Of a stretch of DNA of 64,000 nucleotides, positions 11,142-21,900 are shown piece by piece. The notes beneath the pieces were generated by a model. That model did no database searches and had not been told where the DNA came from. It was given only the letters and a program-made list of their open reading frames with translations. The stretch is from Rebecca billardiae RCC1528 (taxonomy: Eukaryota; Haptophyta): NCBI GenBank assembly GCA_965240325.2, contig OZ251251.1, forward strand, positions 434,001 to 498,000, written 5' to 3'. Made by a program: the position numbers and the translations under genes. Each line of letters starts with the position of its first letter. Within the stretch, counting starts at the first letter, position 1.

Positions 11142-11730
11142 GGAGTCTCAATTTCATAGGTAGGTCCGCCCGCCGCGCAGGCGCGGGGGGCGCAGGGGGC
11201 AGAGCCCCCCGCCTGAGTCTAGGCCCTGCCGGCGAGGCCGAAGAAGAATTTTGATGGGCCATTTTGGAGCAAATATGATGGCATGATATCAGTGTTGCAT
11301 GGATGCCGCGGTGCACTGGCCAGGAGTCAGTCATGGGAGAAGTCGGGACTTGGCCTGTACTCGTAGTCGGGCCGCGCGCCGCGTCCCACAGGCACTGCTG
11401 CCCGTCGGCGGACCACGTCAGCCGCGACGACGTAGTCCCGGTTCAGTCCGTTAGTTAGTGTGACGCTATATGCGTATAGCGAATCAGCCAATCGCTAGTC
11501 TCAGTTTCCAGGCCAAATCCGCAGATAGCAAGTGCCCCAGTTTCTTAACGTGACAGCTCCGCCTTATTGCCCGCGTGCCTGTATAGCGAACCAGCAGCCG
11601 CGCCACGCTAGTCTCGGCAGTTTCCACTTCTAGGCGGCCAGATCCGTCACAGATACCATTAGCTAGTTCCAGTTCCTTAACGTGTAACAGCTCCTTGTTA
11701 CCCCCATATTGCCCGCGATTGCCTGCTGCA
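11142..11730. repeat. Older tandem repeat, copy 2, with a nested duplicated tail
   Basis: It carries the same block order as copy 1, with its own hairpin (GGGGGC-AGA-GCCCCC, 11195-11209). The tail is itself duplicated in degenerate form (about 11473-11580 and 11581-11700, both with TATAGCGAA, CTAGTCTC, CAGTTTCCA, CTTAACGTG and ACAGCTCC). The reverse complement of the copy 1 word CAGGCAATCGCGGGCAAT lies at 11708-11725. The repeat ends about 85 bp before the 5S rRNA 3' end. Confidence 0.65.
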
Positions 11731-11813
11731 GCCGGCAGCGCTGTGACACAGCGATTCGGACACAGACCGAGCCCTTCCGAGCACAGCGCAACAGCAGGCG
11801 GCGCGAACAAAAA

Positions 11814-11927
11814 CTACAGCAGGAAGACTTCGCCCGTGGTCCCCCACCGGACTACTACCTTCCCGGTTACGCGCTTAACTGCGGAGTTCGGATGGGATCC
11901 GGTGCTTTCGCGCACCTGTGGCCGTAG
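11814..11927 (-). rRNA. 5S ribosomal RNA
   Basis: On the minus strand the sequence carries the classic 5S core: GCACCGGATCCCATCCGAAC followed by TCCGCAGTTAAGCGCG, then GGTAGTAGTCCGGTGGGGGACC. The ends pair as helix I (5' CTACGGC with 3' GCTGTAG, one G-U). Length is about 114 nt. A run of T follows the 3' end (AAAAA on the plus strand at 11809-11813), as expected for RNA polymerase III termination. Internal promoter elements (box A-like GCAGTTAAGCGCG, box C-like CCGGTGGGGGACC) are present. It is a single copy here, not a tandem 5S array, and no other rRNA is in view. Confidence 0.95.
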
Positions 11928-13709
11928 CTGAGCGTCTCGTTCAAACAAGATGAGAAGAAAGTACAGCCGACGCTCAATTTTTCGACGACATGAAACATAA
12001 ACGGGGCGACGGGCCGAGTGAGTGACCATCAGAGTTTATATACGTAGTTACTGTCTGCTGAGCTGTGAGTGCGACGTCTCCGTTACTATAAAACAGCGGG
12101 GGCCTGGCGGCCTTGTCCCGATGGGGCTGGTCGAACACAGCGCGTCTAGGACGCGACGGAGAAGCTGGCGTTAGGGCCGGCAGACCCGACGACGATGGGA
12201 CGAGTTGGCCGTATAGTTCAGCGCTGTAGAACGGTATATCATCCGATGGCGCGCCACCCGTCGCGCGTGCGATACTGCGATTAAGCCCGAGGCGCGGCAG
12301 CGCGGCACTTCTCAGTGCAGTTTTGCAAGGCCCACCGAGGCGCACGGCGAGGCGCGCGTCGATGCAGTCGTCGCTGCGCACGGCCGCTCGGGCACGACGG
12401 CACGGCAACGGCACGCACCGCGGATGGCCCACCGGTCTGCAGGCGCGGGGCGACTGCAGGCGCGGGGCGAGCGGCGCAGGCCGGCCCGGCAGGGCACAAC
12501 CATGCCAGCGTAGACTCCTGCAGCCGTCGCTGAGCACGGCCCGTCGGGCACGACGTGGTACGAGCGGCTCGCGTCGGTGTGCATGTTGTGTTGTGCAGCT
12601 CGCGCCGGTGGGCACGCACCTCCGCGATGGCGCCGCGAGCCGCGGGCGGCGCGGGTGACGGACGAGCCAGGGCGAGTAGTAGTCGGGCAAGTCAACGTGG
12701 CGGCGAGCGGGTGCGGCTTATGGTAGGCTTGTGGTACGAGCTTCTCCATGAGCCCGTTCGTGCACGTCATCTGATGCGGTTGCGGCTGCTTGATCGCCGC
12801 CACGTGCCGCTGGATCTCCGCCAGATTGGCGCAGTTCCTCGCGACGCCGACGATGGCATCTGGCGCTGGGTACAGGCGGAGGGTGAGTCCCGGAGGCCCG
12901 CGGAGCTCAGATCCTCCGGTCGCGCGCATGTGTGCTGAGCGCGAGTGCCGGCAGCGTCGTCGAGCCACGCCGGCTGAGCGCTATCTGCGTGTCGCGCGCG
13001 GCCGTATTCGCCTCCTGCAGCAGCGCGCGCTCGTCCGTCATACTCAATCGTGTGTGCCGAGCGCACGCGGCGCGGCGGCGAAAGCACTCGTGCGTCGCGG
13101 TTCCTCGACTTGGGGGAGCGGATGGTCGTAGAAAAGCGTCAACAAATAGGTGGGAATCGCAACGACATCCCTATGGCGCGCGCTCAAAAAGGTAACGACA
13201 TGCGTTCTCGATTCCCGAGGCGTGCCTAATCAAAAAACGTTTGAGGCCCCATTCTTCGTATTCCTACTCTGGTATTACTTTCCCCATCAGTAGGTGACAC
13301 CCAACTAAAGGGGGTCGGAGCTGGGTCTCCCGGGGCTTTGTCACGCGAATTAAAATTGTTTAAAGCTGCTGTGTTCACCAGAATAAATCGTCATTATTAT
13401 TCGCTACTGTAGCTTATTATTAGTTACCGAAACGACTGTAGCTACGACACGATATACGTACGCATGTAATAATAATATAATAATAAATCCGCGCCCATCA
13501 CTCGCTGCTACTGCTGTCGTCTACTGACGAGTGACGAGTAAGCCAACACCGGTACACCGGCAGGGCCGCGCGCCGCCTCGGCATATCGCTACGCGCTGCG
13601 GCCTAGATGGCCCTGAGGCCTGAGGCTGCGCGCCCGCCACCCGTTCATGCCGCGGCCAGCGTTTGATGGCGCCGGCGTTATTCCGACGAGGACCGGGCTA
13701 TACATAAAA
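11928..13709. other. Intergenic, no supported gene
   Basis: Sequence upstream of the 5S gene. 12.0-13.1 kb is GC-rich with small local repeats (two copies of TGCAGGCGCGGGGCGA near 12440-12475). 13.1-13.55 kb is AT-richer with no recognised element. Open frames on both strands (up to about 240 codons) overlap each other and show no domain. Confidence 0.55.
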
Positions 13710-14822
13710 CTAGCTACCGCCAACATCATGGCCGCCATTATTAGCATTCTCCGGCGGCGGCGCGGTCGCCGGCGCGGATGATGACGATGACGATGATCGA
13801 TGACGATGCCTAGGGCTGTCGATGATGTCATCGTCGTGATCGTCCTGCTGCACGTACCACTCGGGGTGGCTCTCGGGCGACCTGGGGTCGAAGTGGTAGT
13901 CGACGAGGAGCTCCTCGCCCGCCGCGATCTCGCGTAGGCTCACGAGCGCGATCACGCCTCTCGCGCGCGCCGCGCCCTTGCCCATGGCTGACGTGTTGGG
14001 CCAGGCCACAGGCGACGCGCGCGGCGTGGCGGCGGGTGTCGCCAACAGCGCCGGCGAGCTCACTGGGTACAGCATGCAGTTTGGGACCTGCCCGCGCGGC
14101 GGGTGGTTGCACAGGCTGGCCAGCGTGTGCGGCGCGCCCACGTGCGCAAGCACCGCATCGGCATCCCACCGGCCGGCAAGCTGCGACGCGCCGGCGCGCG
14201 CGTGGCCCGAGCAGGCCCTGCCGTCGATCAGGTAGCCGTCACGCCGCGCGTACATGTAGTCGTTCCCCTGCAGTACGCGGCGCAGGTCCCACGGCCGCCA
14301 GCGCGAGTAGAGCGGGCCACCGTACATCGTGACCACCGCGCCTGCAGGCACCGTGCCGCGAGCGAAGAGGCCCGCGCCACCGCCGGCGATGGCGGAGGGC
14401 TGCTCGTGCGCGGAGAAGCCGCGGGCGGCGTGGACGCACTCGTCGAGCTCGGAGGGCGTCAACGCTGGCATTCGGGCGCGGCACGCGTCCACTGCGGCGA
14501 GCAGCTCGCCCGCGCCATCACCAACGTGCGCCGCATTCGAGGCTTTCGTGTGCGCGCGACCCGCGGCCGCGGCCGCGGCGCCGGCAGCTCGATCGTCACC
14601 GCTCGCCTGCGAGAGCACGCGGTGGAGGATGCGCTGGTCTGCCGGCGCGATGTCGTCTCGGAGGGCGTGCGCCGCAACCTCGGCTGCAACCTGGAACGCC
14701 AGCACCGCGGCGCCCACGCGGGCGACGTTCGCCGCCGCCGTCGCTGCCCGCTCCATGCCGCCCAAGATGCGCGGGTGCTGGCAGCGGCGATGCAGCTTCC
14801 CGGGCGCGACAAACCGTCGCAT
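13710..14822 (-). CDS. SET-domain protein (putative lysine methyltransferase)
   Basis: Single-exon frame of 370 residues. A SET domain is visible in the C-terminal half: GAGLFARG near residue 150, then VVTMYGG, an NH-PPRGQVPN version of the NHS..PN box near 238, and EELLVDYHF (the ELxxDY box) near 305-311. These elements form the S-adenosylmethionine and lysine channel in known SET enzymes, so methyltransferase activity is likely; the substrate is unknown. The N-terminus has an Ala-rich, possibly hydrophobic helix (AAVLAFQVAAEVAAHAL) and the tail is Asp-, Ser- and Asn-rich. ATG at 14822 gives the longest form; the ATG at 14756 (MERAATAA) is an equally possible start. Confidence 0.8.
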   Translation of the reverse strand: MRRFVAPGKLHRRCQHPRILGGMERAATAAANVARVGAAVLAFQVAAEVAAHALRDDIAPADQRILHRVLSQASGDDRAAGAAAAAAGRAHTKASNAAHVGDGAGELLAAVDACRARMPALTPSELDECVHAARGFSAHEQPSAIAGGGAGLFARGTVPAGAVVTMYGGPLYSRWRPWDLRRVLQGNDYMYARRDGYLIDGRACSGHARAGASQLAGRWDADAVLAHVGAPHTLASLCNHPPRGQVPNCMLYPVSSPALLATPAATPRASPVAWPNTSAMGKGAARARGVIALVSLREIAAGEELLVDYHFDPRSPESHPEWYVQQDDHDDDIIDSPRHRHRSSSSSSSAPATAPPPENANNGGHDVGGS

Positions 14823-15941
14823 TCTCGTACATCACTGCATGGCCATCACCGATCACGCACGTCAACGGGGCGTCATAATCATCGACGTTCGGATACATAC
14901 GGCTATTGGGTTACTGCATCAATATACTATGCCGCTGCTGTATTGTACAGTCCGTTCGTTTGACCAAGGGGCTGGCCGATACACAACCCTTAGACCACTC
15001 TGCGCGTGGCCATGGGGCGGGACCCATGCTCTGCGAGCGCATGGTTTCACCACTCAGATCGAGCGAGCCGGGTGTACACATATCACTATCGGGGCGGCCG
15101 GGTGTACACGTAATAAAAATATCTATGATGACTACGTATCACGTGCAGAGTGGCACTATAGCGCGATGCAATACGCAGACTACGATGACTGATGATTGAT
15201 AGATCGATAATAATAAGGACGATATGACTACGACGACGATGACGCGCGCGTGATATGTAGTGTGTACGCACGTGCTGCGGAGTGATGACTGATGGCATCC
15301 TTAGATGGCGCTGATATACACGTATATATATAAATATATATATATATGTTTATATACTAATTCTATGCTTTACAGACACAGGCACGAGGGCGCAGCTCTC
15401 CTGCTGATTCGCGTCTGTCGAAGTACTGATATTGGAGACAGAGGGTGTGAGCGCGTTGGCCGCGGGTCAGAGGTTAAGGTAGTCGTCGCCGATACTATAC
15501 TACAGATCGATATCCGAGCAGCAATTAGTATTATTTGCTATATATACAATATAGTAGATATATATATATATATATATAGATATCTATATATCTATATAGT
15601 ACATATGTGTACGTGTGTGTGTGTGTGTGTGTGTGTGTATAGTGACGATTATGGTGCATATTTACATAAGATGTTATATATATATATATATATAACGTTG
15701 CCGATGCGGATGACGCGGCGTCGCCATCTGCCTGCCTTGCGCCGACGACGCCCGCCGCACAGTCGTCAGCTCGCAAGCCGCAGGGCCAGGGGTGTGCGAC
15801 AGCACGAAGCCGCGGCGCGGCGCGTCACGCGGTCTGCTGCGCGCGCCGTGCTGACCGCGCCGCAGCCTCCATCACCTGCGAGCGAGCTGCTCACATCGCG
15901 CGCAGCCTCCAGGCTCGTGCGCGCGCGCGCACGCACGCCGC
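14823..15941. other. Intergenic with dense microsatellites
   Basis: About 1.1 kb between the SET gene start and the transporter stop. TA runs lie at 15323-15348, 15557-15598 and 15675-15693, and a GT run at 15613-15638. The word GCCGGGTGTACAC occurs twice about 30 bp apart near 15067 and 15099. No gene is supported. Confidence 0.6.
15557..15693. repeat. Compound TA / GT / TA microsatellite
   Basis: Three dinucleotide runs within 140 bp: TA, then GT (13 units), then TA. Confidence 0.9.
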
Positions 15942-18094
15942 CTACTTGCGCGGGTCGAGGACGGCGATGTCCTTCTCGTCGAAGAGCCTCGGCACGATGT
16001 ACAGCCGCACCGGCACGAGCGCGGCGATGAGGAACGGCATGGCGCCGCCCGCGCCCACGTAGCGCAGCACGACGATCACCACGAAGCACGCGAGCTGCAG
16101 GCAGGTGAACTTGTGGATCGTCGGCACCTCGAGCTGCTCCACCCAGTCCTCGTCCGGCCACCGGTCCATCTCCCACGTGGCGAAGAGGAACATGCGCGTG
16201 AACATGTTGTTGCCGCGGATCGACGACATGCCGAGGTAGAGGAAAATGCCGATGATGAGGTACTGCGGCACGAGCTTGAGCAGCGGCGTGAGCGCGAGCG
16301 AGACGAACATGAAGAGGTGCACGATCAGGTGCGTGAAGCGCTGCTCCACCATGCCCACCACGCGCGTCTCGCGGTTGCCCTCCTCGTCCGTGACCGTCTC
16401 GTAGATCGTGAGCGCGAACACGTGCGCGAGCGAGCGCACGGTCGCCGCGTGCGTGAAGGGAAGGCCGATCAGGGAGAGCAGCGGGTACATGCCCGCGCCG
16501 CACACGAACAGGTCGAGGTGGTAGCCTGCGGGGGCGGTCGGGGCACGGCGCGGGGTGTGGGCCGTGGGCGGCACGGTGAGCGCGGCGCGCACGGCAGTCG
16601 GCACGCACCCCTGCGAGCGCGGGCGGGGCGGGGAGCGCGCGCCGTCCGCACAGGCGGCAGGCAGCATGCGGCGGGGCGGGGCGGGCGCGCGCACCGGGCG
16701 ACTTCTTCCACAGGCGCTCGCGCTTGTTCACGATCACCTCCGTCAGGTTCTGGTCGAGGTAGCCGAGGATCGTCAGGCCCGCGGCGAACGGGATCGTGAG
16801 GAACACGGCCCAGAACTGCTCGGCGCGCACGGCCGCGGACGAAGGGGCGGCGTGAGGGGTCAGTCAGGTGCGCACGGAGCGCGGCGGAGCGGCGGGCGCA
16901 GCCGCGCGGCGCCGCACGCCGTGCGCGCGCCGCGGTGCGCGCGCGCGCGCCGCGCACCGGGAACGGCTTCTCGATGCCGGACGGGTCGACCATCCACGGG
17001 CGCGGCTGGCCGTTGCTGAGCGTGAGCGTCGGGCGGACCGAGTCGGGCACGTTGAGGAACTGCAGGTCGGTGATGCCCATCGCGGGGATGACGAGGTTGG
17101 TGATGAGCGTGCCGAGGAAGATCACGATCACGACGCCGTAGTTGGAGATGTGCTTGCGCCACGTCTTGTTGAACCAGTCGGACGCGCGCAGGTCGCGGAA
17201 CTTGACGCACGAGATGTACGTGCACGCGGTGAGGATGGCCGAGAAGAGCTGCGTGCCGAGCGTGCGGTCCGAGAGGAAGATGCGGATGATGGCCGTGAGC
17301 GCGGCGGCGATCTCGAGCACCGAGACGATCGACGAGAAGATCTCCTCCGTGAACTGCGTCACGTACTTCATCAGCGCGCACCAGTCGAGCACGGCGCACA
17401 GCACGGTCATCACCGCGGTGAACATGCCCTGCCACCAGCGCGCGGGCAAGAACTCCACGCCGAGCTGCTGGCACAGCTGGTAGAAGACGATGGTGTACGC
17501 GAGCTCGGGGCCGGTCGCGCCCATGATGGTGAGCGGCTGCCCCGAGAAGAGCGCGTAGATCACGCCGCAGATCGCCGTCGAGAGCACCGTCTCGATGATG
17601 CCCACCTGGCCCTCGGTCGCGACGTCGAAGAGCGCGCCGAACGCGAGCGCGGGCGCGTAGCACGCGAAGAAGAGGAAGATCGACGCCGGCGCCACCATCG
17701 CAAAGTTGCCGTTCGTGAACGCGTCCGTCCAGTCCGAGAGGTACGTCTTCGGGTTCATGCGCCGCTTGATGTCGATCATGAGGCCGCCGAGGAACCACTT
17801 GCCCGACCACTCGAGCGGGCCCGGCATGCCGTCGCCCTCCCACGGGTCGACGATCACCTGCTTCTTGCTCTGCATCTCCACGTCCGCCGTCGCGGCGGGC
17901 GGCGTCTTGGGCACGTCCATGCCGGCGGGCTTGCGCCTCGGCGAGTTCTTGCCCGAGCGCGCCGGCGAGCGGCCGTACATGGGCGACGCCTCGGGAGGGG
18001 GCAGGTGGTCGCCCACGGGGATGTTGTTGTTGCGGCGGTTGTCATCCACCTCGGCGTTGTACGGCATGTCGCCGCTCGCGTTGAAGGTCGACAT
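15942..18094 (-). CDS. SLC4-family bicarbonate/anion transporter
   Basis: Three exons on the minus strand: 18094-16958, 16815-16695 and 16525-15942 (1137+121+584 nt = 614 codons, 613 residues). Both introns are GTGCGC...CAG. SLC4 hallmarks run in order: a soluble N-terminus of about 125 residues (Pro/Ser-rich), the first membrane span after FTNGNFAM, GQPLTIMGATGPELAY (substrate-pocket region), LPARWWQGMF, TQFTEEIFSS, then across exons 2-3 LGYLDQNLTEVIVNKRE and KSPGYHLDL, and late spans ending in DPRK. The length and short cytoplasmic domain resemble compact algal and fungal SLC4 members rather than animal band 3. The likely role is movement of bicarbonate, borate or a related anion across plasma or internal membranes; the ion is not decided by sequence. 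The start is the ATG opening MSTFNASGDMP. Confidence 0.9.
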
Positions 18095-18993
18095 GGCGGA
18101 GCGGTGGCGCGCGCAGAGCCTGCGGTCGCGCGGAGCGCGGGTCGACGCCGCGGGCGCGCGCGCAGGAGGGGGAGCGTGAGCGGCGGGCGTGGGCAGGCGC
18201 GGGGCGCGCACGTGGCAGCCGCGGTGGAAGGCGATGCGCGCGCGCGCGCACGCGTGCGCGTCGCGCGTCGGGCGCGCGAGCGGCGCACGGTCGTGTCGCA
18301 CGGCGCGGACGGAAGGCGCACCTTTGGGTCCCTCAAGCACACGGATCGATGTTGTTCGAGCTCGACAGTGAGGTTGGGCCCGTGGAACCTTTGGCGCATC
18401 CAGCGAATCTCTGCGCCTAAAACTACCTCAAAGTGCTAAAATTCATCTAGCAACCGGCTTAAACGTACTAATGTTCGCACCGAGCTTCGGCAAGTCAAAC
18501 ATCATCGGCATGTGCAAGCCATGTGAGACGTCATGGTTAACAGTAGCACCGCCGGTCAAAGCCCTATGATACGAAGGGCATCCCAACCGGTCATACGAAC
18601 CGCCTGCTGGTGATTTCGACTGCGCCGATGCATCAGAGCTCGCCGAAGGCAGCGAGGCTTGGCCGAGACCTGAATGATGAGTCGACGACGATTGCAACAA
18701 GCTCGCATGAGCACATCATTCCGCCGTGTGCTCTAGCTATGAAGAGGATTATGATACGCGAATCAATAATTCCATCGGCGGATTCTCAGTGATCTGTTAC
18801 TCACTTCATCAGTACAGGGGGTCCATCAGATTAATGAGTATACTGCATTGACTGTACACTTACCATAGTCCTTACCCCCATACTAGATTCGATTAGTGGC
18901 GGGTCGCCGGGTCGATCACCGCCGGTCGGCACCGCTGTCGACTCGGTCAGACACTGACAGTCGTCACGTTCACAGCGCTAGCACTGCGACGAC
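18095..18993. other. Intergenic, no supported gene
   Basis: Upstream region of the transporter and 3' side of the actin-like gene. It is moderately AT-rich from 18.4 to 18.9 kb. A minus-strand 85-codon frame (18443-18700) has a non-random look but no recognised domain. No promoter element stands out. Confidence 0.5.
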
Positions 18994-21900
18994 TCACAGC
19001 AGCATGGTCCTGCGGAGCGCGCGCGCGCGCGTGCGCTCGTCCTCCCACTCCGCGCGGCTCACCCAGAGCGGGCTGAACGCGCCCAGCGTCGTGAGCATGC
19101 TGCCGCCCCGCCACGCGCCGTGCGGGTGGGAGGTGCTGACGGCTGGCGGCTGCTGGACGGACGGCACGCACGCGGAGGCACCGACGATGTGGCGCGGGGC
19201 GCGGCGGCGGATCAGCAGCGGGCGCGCGGCAGGCAGCGCGCGCGGCGCGGGCGGCGTGCGCGGGCTCGGCGACGCGCGCGCGCTCACCATCGGAGCCCCC
19301 GGCTCGTCTGGGCTCTGGACGCGACCGTGGCCGTGGGCATGGCGGCGGTGCCGCGGCGCCGCGCCGCGGAGCTCCGACTCAAGCCTCGCGCCCAGCCCGC
19401 GCAGACGCGCGCCCGGCCCCGACACGACCACCCCGCGATACAGCGCCCCCCGCACTGCCCGGTCGCAGCCTGCAATGGCGGCGCGCACGAGCTCAGGCAG
19501 CGAGCAGCGCGCCGCCTCGGCATCGCAGTCGAGGGCCGTGGCGTTGGGAGCGCGCGCGCCCTCGGCGTCGGCACCGCCGCCGTCCGCAGCCGCCGGGCCG
19601 TCGGCCCGGTCGAGGCCAGTCCGGGTCTCCGCGAAAGTCCGGGAGAAGAGGGCGTCCGAGCCGTGCCAGCACGCGCGCCGCACGCTGGCGGGCATCGGCG
19701 GCGCGTCGTCAGTCGCGCCCGCAACCGCCGTCGCGTTGTCCGCCGTCGCGCTTGTGAGGTTGGCGCGCGGCTCGGCGGAACCGCCGCCCTCGGGCGCGCG
19801 CGGGCGCACGGCGCAGAGGCCGTGCGCGAGCGCAGCGCGCAGCAGGCCTGCCAGCCCAGCCTCGGCCTCAGCCGCCGCCCCTGCCACTGCGCCCGCCGCC
19901 GCCGCCGCCGCCTCCGCCTGTTTGGCCGCGCTGCTCCGCTCGGCGCCGGCGTGCGCGCCCGGTGCGGCGGTGCCGTTGCGCGCCGCGCGCGCGCGCAGCC
20001 GGCGCAGCTCCCGGCGCAGCCACGCGACCCCGGCCGCGTCCAGCGCGCCGCCGAGCCTGCCGCGCACGTGCGCGAGCCCGAGGCGGTGCGCGCCGCGCGC
20101 CCGGCCGGCCAGCGGCAGTCCTTCCACCACCGGTACCGCCCACGCGCCGCGCTCGCCCACCGCCAGAAGCACCCCGGTGCTGTGGCCGCCGTGCTGCAGG
20201 GCGAGCGCGGCGGCGGACGCGACGTGCGCGGCGCGGACGCGCGCGCCACGGAGCAGCTCGCCCACCGCCGCGCCGCGCGCCAGGGCCGCCGAGCCCGGCG
20301 GCTCGAGCAGCAGCACGGCGCGCGCGGCGGCGCCCGGCGCGGGCGAGCCGCGCGCCAGGCCAAGCGCCGGGTGTCGCAGCGCGCGCGCCGCCGCGGCCGC
20401 GAGGCCGGGCCACTCGGGGCCAAGGGCGGGCGCGTCGGCGCCTGCGCGCGGGGCGCGGGGCGGGCGGAGGGTGGCGGAGGGCGCGGCCGCGCTCGTCAGG
20501 GCGCGCGCGGCCCCGCGCAGCGAGGCAGGCAGCACGGGCGCGGGGCGCGGGCGCGCGCGCATGCGGCCGCGCGGGCGCGGCGCGCGCGCGACGCCGCTGC
20601 GCGCGCGCGCACCCGCGGCTAGGGGGCGGCGGTCGCCGAGCGCCGGGCGCGGCGGCGCGCGGAGCACGACGCGGGGCGCGCCCTCGCCGCCAAAGCCGGC
20701 AGCCATCGTGCCGTCCTCCTCCAGCTGCAGGACGATCGGCGGCAGCGCGCCGCGCGCGCCGGGCGCGCGCCCGCCGATCAGGCGGCGCCGCTGCCGACGC
20801 GGTTGGCTGTGGGCTGCGCCGTCGCCGGCAGCCGCCGCGGCGCTGTCCGCCGTGCCGCGCGCGCCGTCGACGGAACGAGGCCGCGCGGGCGCGCGGCCCT
20901 CGGCGCCACGCGCCCGCGCACGCGCCGAGACGGCGCTGACCGGCCCCAGCCCGTGCGGATGGCCGTTGGCGTCGGCGCGAGCGCGGGCGCGCGCTGTGTC
21001 ATTGTTTGGCGGCGCGCCGCCGCGCGCGCGCGCACTCGGCAAGCCCAGCGCGCCGCCGCTGCGGTGCGCGCGGCGGTGGTGGTGGGGGCCGTGCGCGCGG
21101 TGCGCGCGGTGCGCGAGCCCGCGCGCCTCGAGCGGGCCCCTCTCGCCACCATGCCCGCCGCCGTGTGCGCCCCCGCCGCTGTGTGCGCCGCCGCCGCCGT
21201 GTGCGCGCCACGCGCCCTCCTGGCCGCGGCCGCGGCGCGGCCGCAGCGTCGCCAGCAGGGCGCGCAGCGGCGCGCGCGCGCGCTCGAGCGCCGACGGCGG
21301 CGGCGGGCGCGGCGGCGAGTCGCGCGCGAGCTCGTCCAGATCGCGATCTCGTGCCTCGGGCTCGGCAGCATGCTTCTCCCCCCCAGGCGAGGGCGCGCGG
21401 CGCGCTGCACTCTGCGCGTCCGGCCCGTCTGCGCGCGCGAGCGCGGCGGCATGCGCGGCTTCGGCGGCGTCAACCTCGTCGCCGCCGGTGGCGCTCGAGC
21501 TCGCGATCTCGTCGTCCGCACTCGATATCGCGATCTGGACGAGGTCGAACCTCAGGTCGGCGACGCGCGCGGCCGCGCCCGCGTCCGCGCCGCGCGCGCC
21601 GAGCAGCGCGGCGCGCAGCGCGACCGGGTCGTCGTAACGGCCGTCGTAACGGCCGCGCTGGCGGTGCACGGCGCGCGCGCCGGCGCCGTCGTGCGCCGCG
21701 CCGCCCGGCGCGCGCGCACGCGCGTACCGCTGCGCGAACGCGTCGCGCGCCCGCTCGATCGCCGCGCGCAGCTCGAGGCCGAGCTGCGCGTCAGCCCAAA
21801 ACTGGCGCGGCGTGCGGAGCCGCGGGTGGCGGCGCAGCGCGTCCTTGCCCATCCGCGCCTCGTAGCACTGCAGCAGCGCGGCGGTGGCGTTGGGCGGCGA

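Noticed and set aside
11974-12690. Minus-strand 238-codon frame
   Set aside because: Several overlapping frames of similar length exist on both strands; composition is repetitive and there is no domain.
18443-18700. 85-codon minus-strand frame suspected to be a retrotransposon relic
   Set aside because: No protease, RT, integrase or gag motif could be identified.
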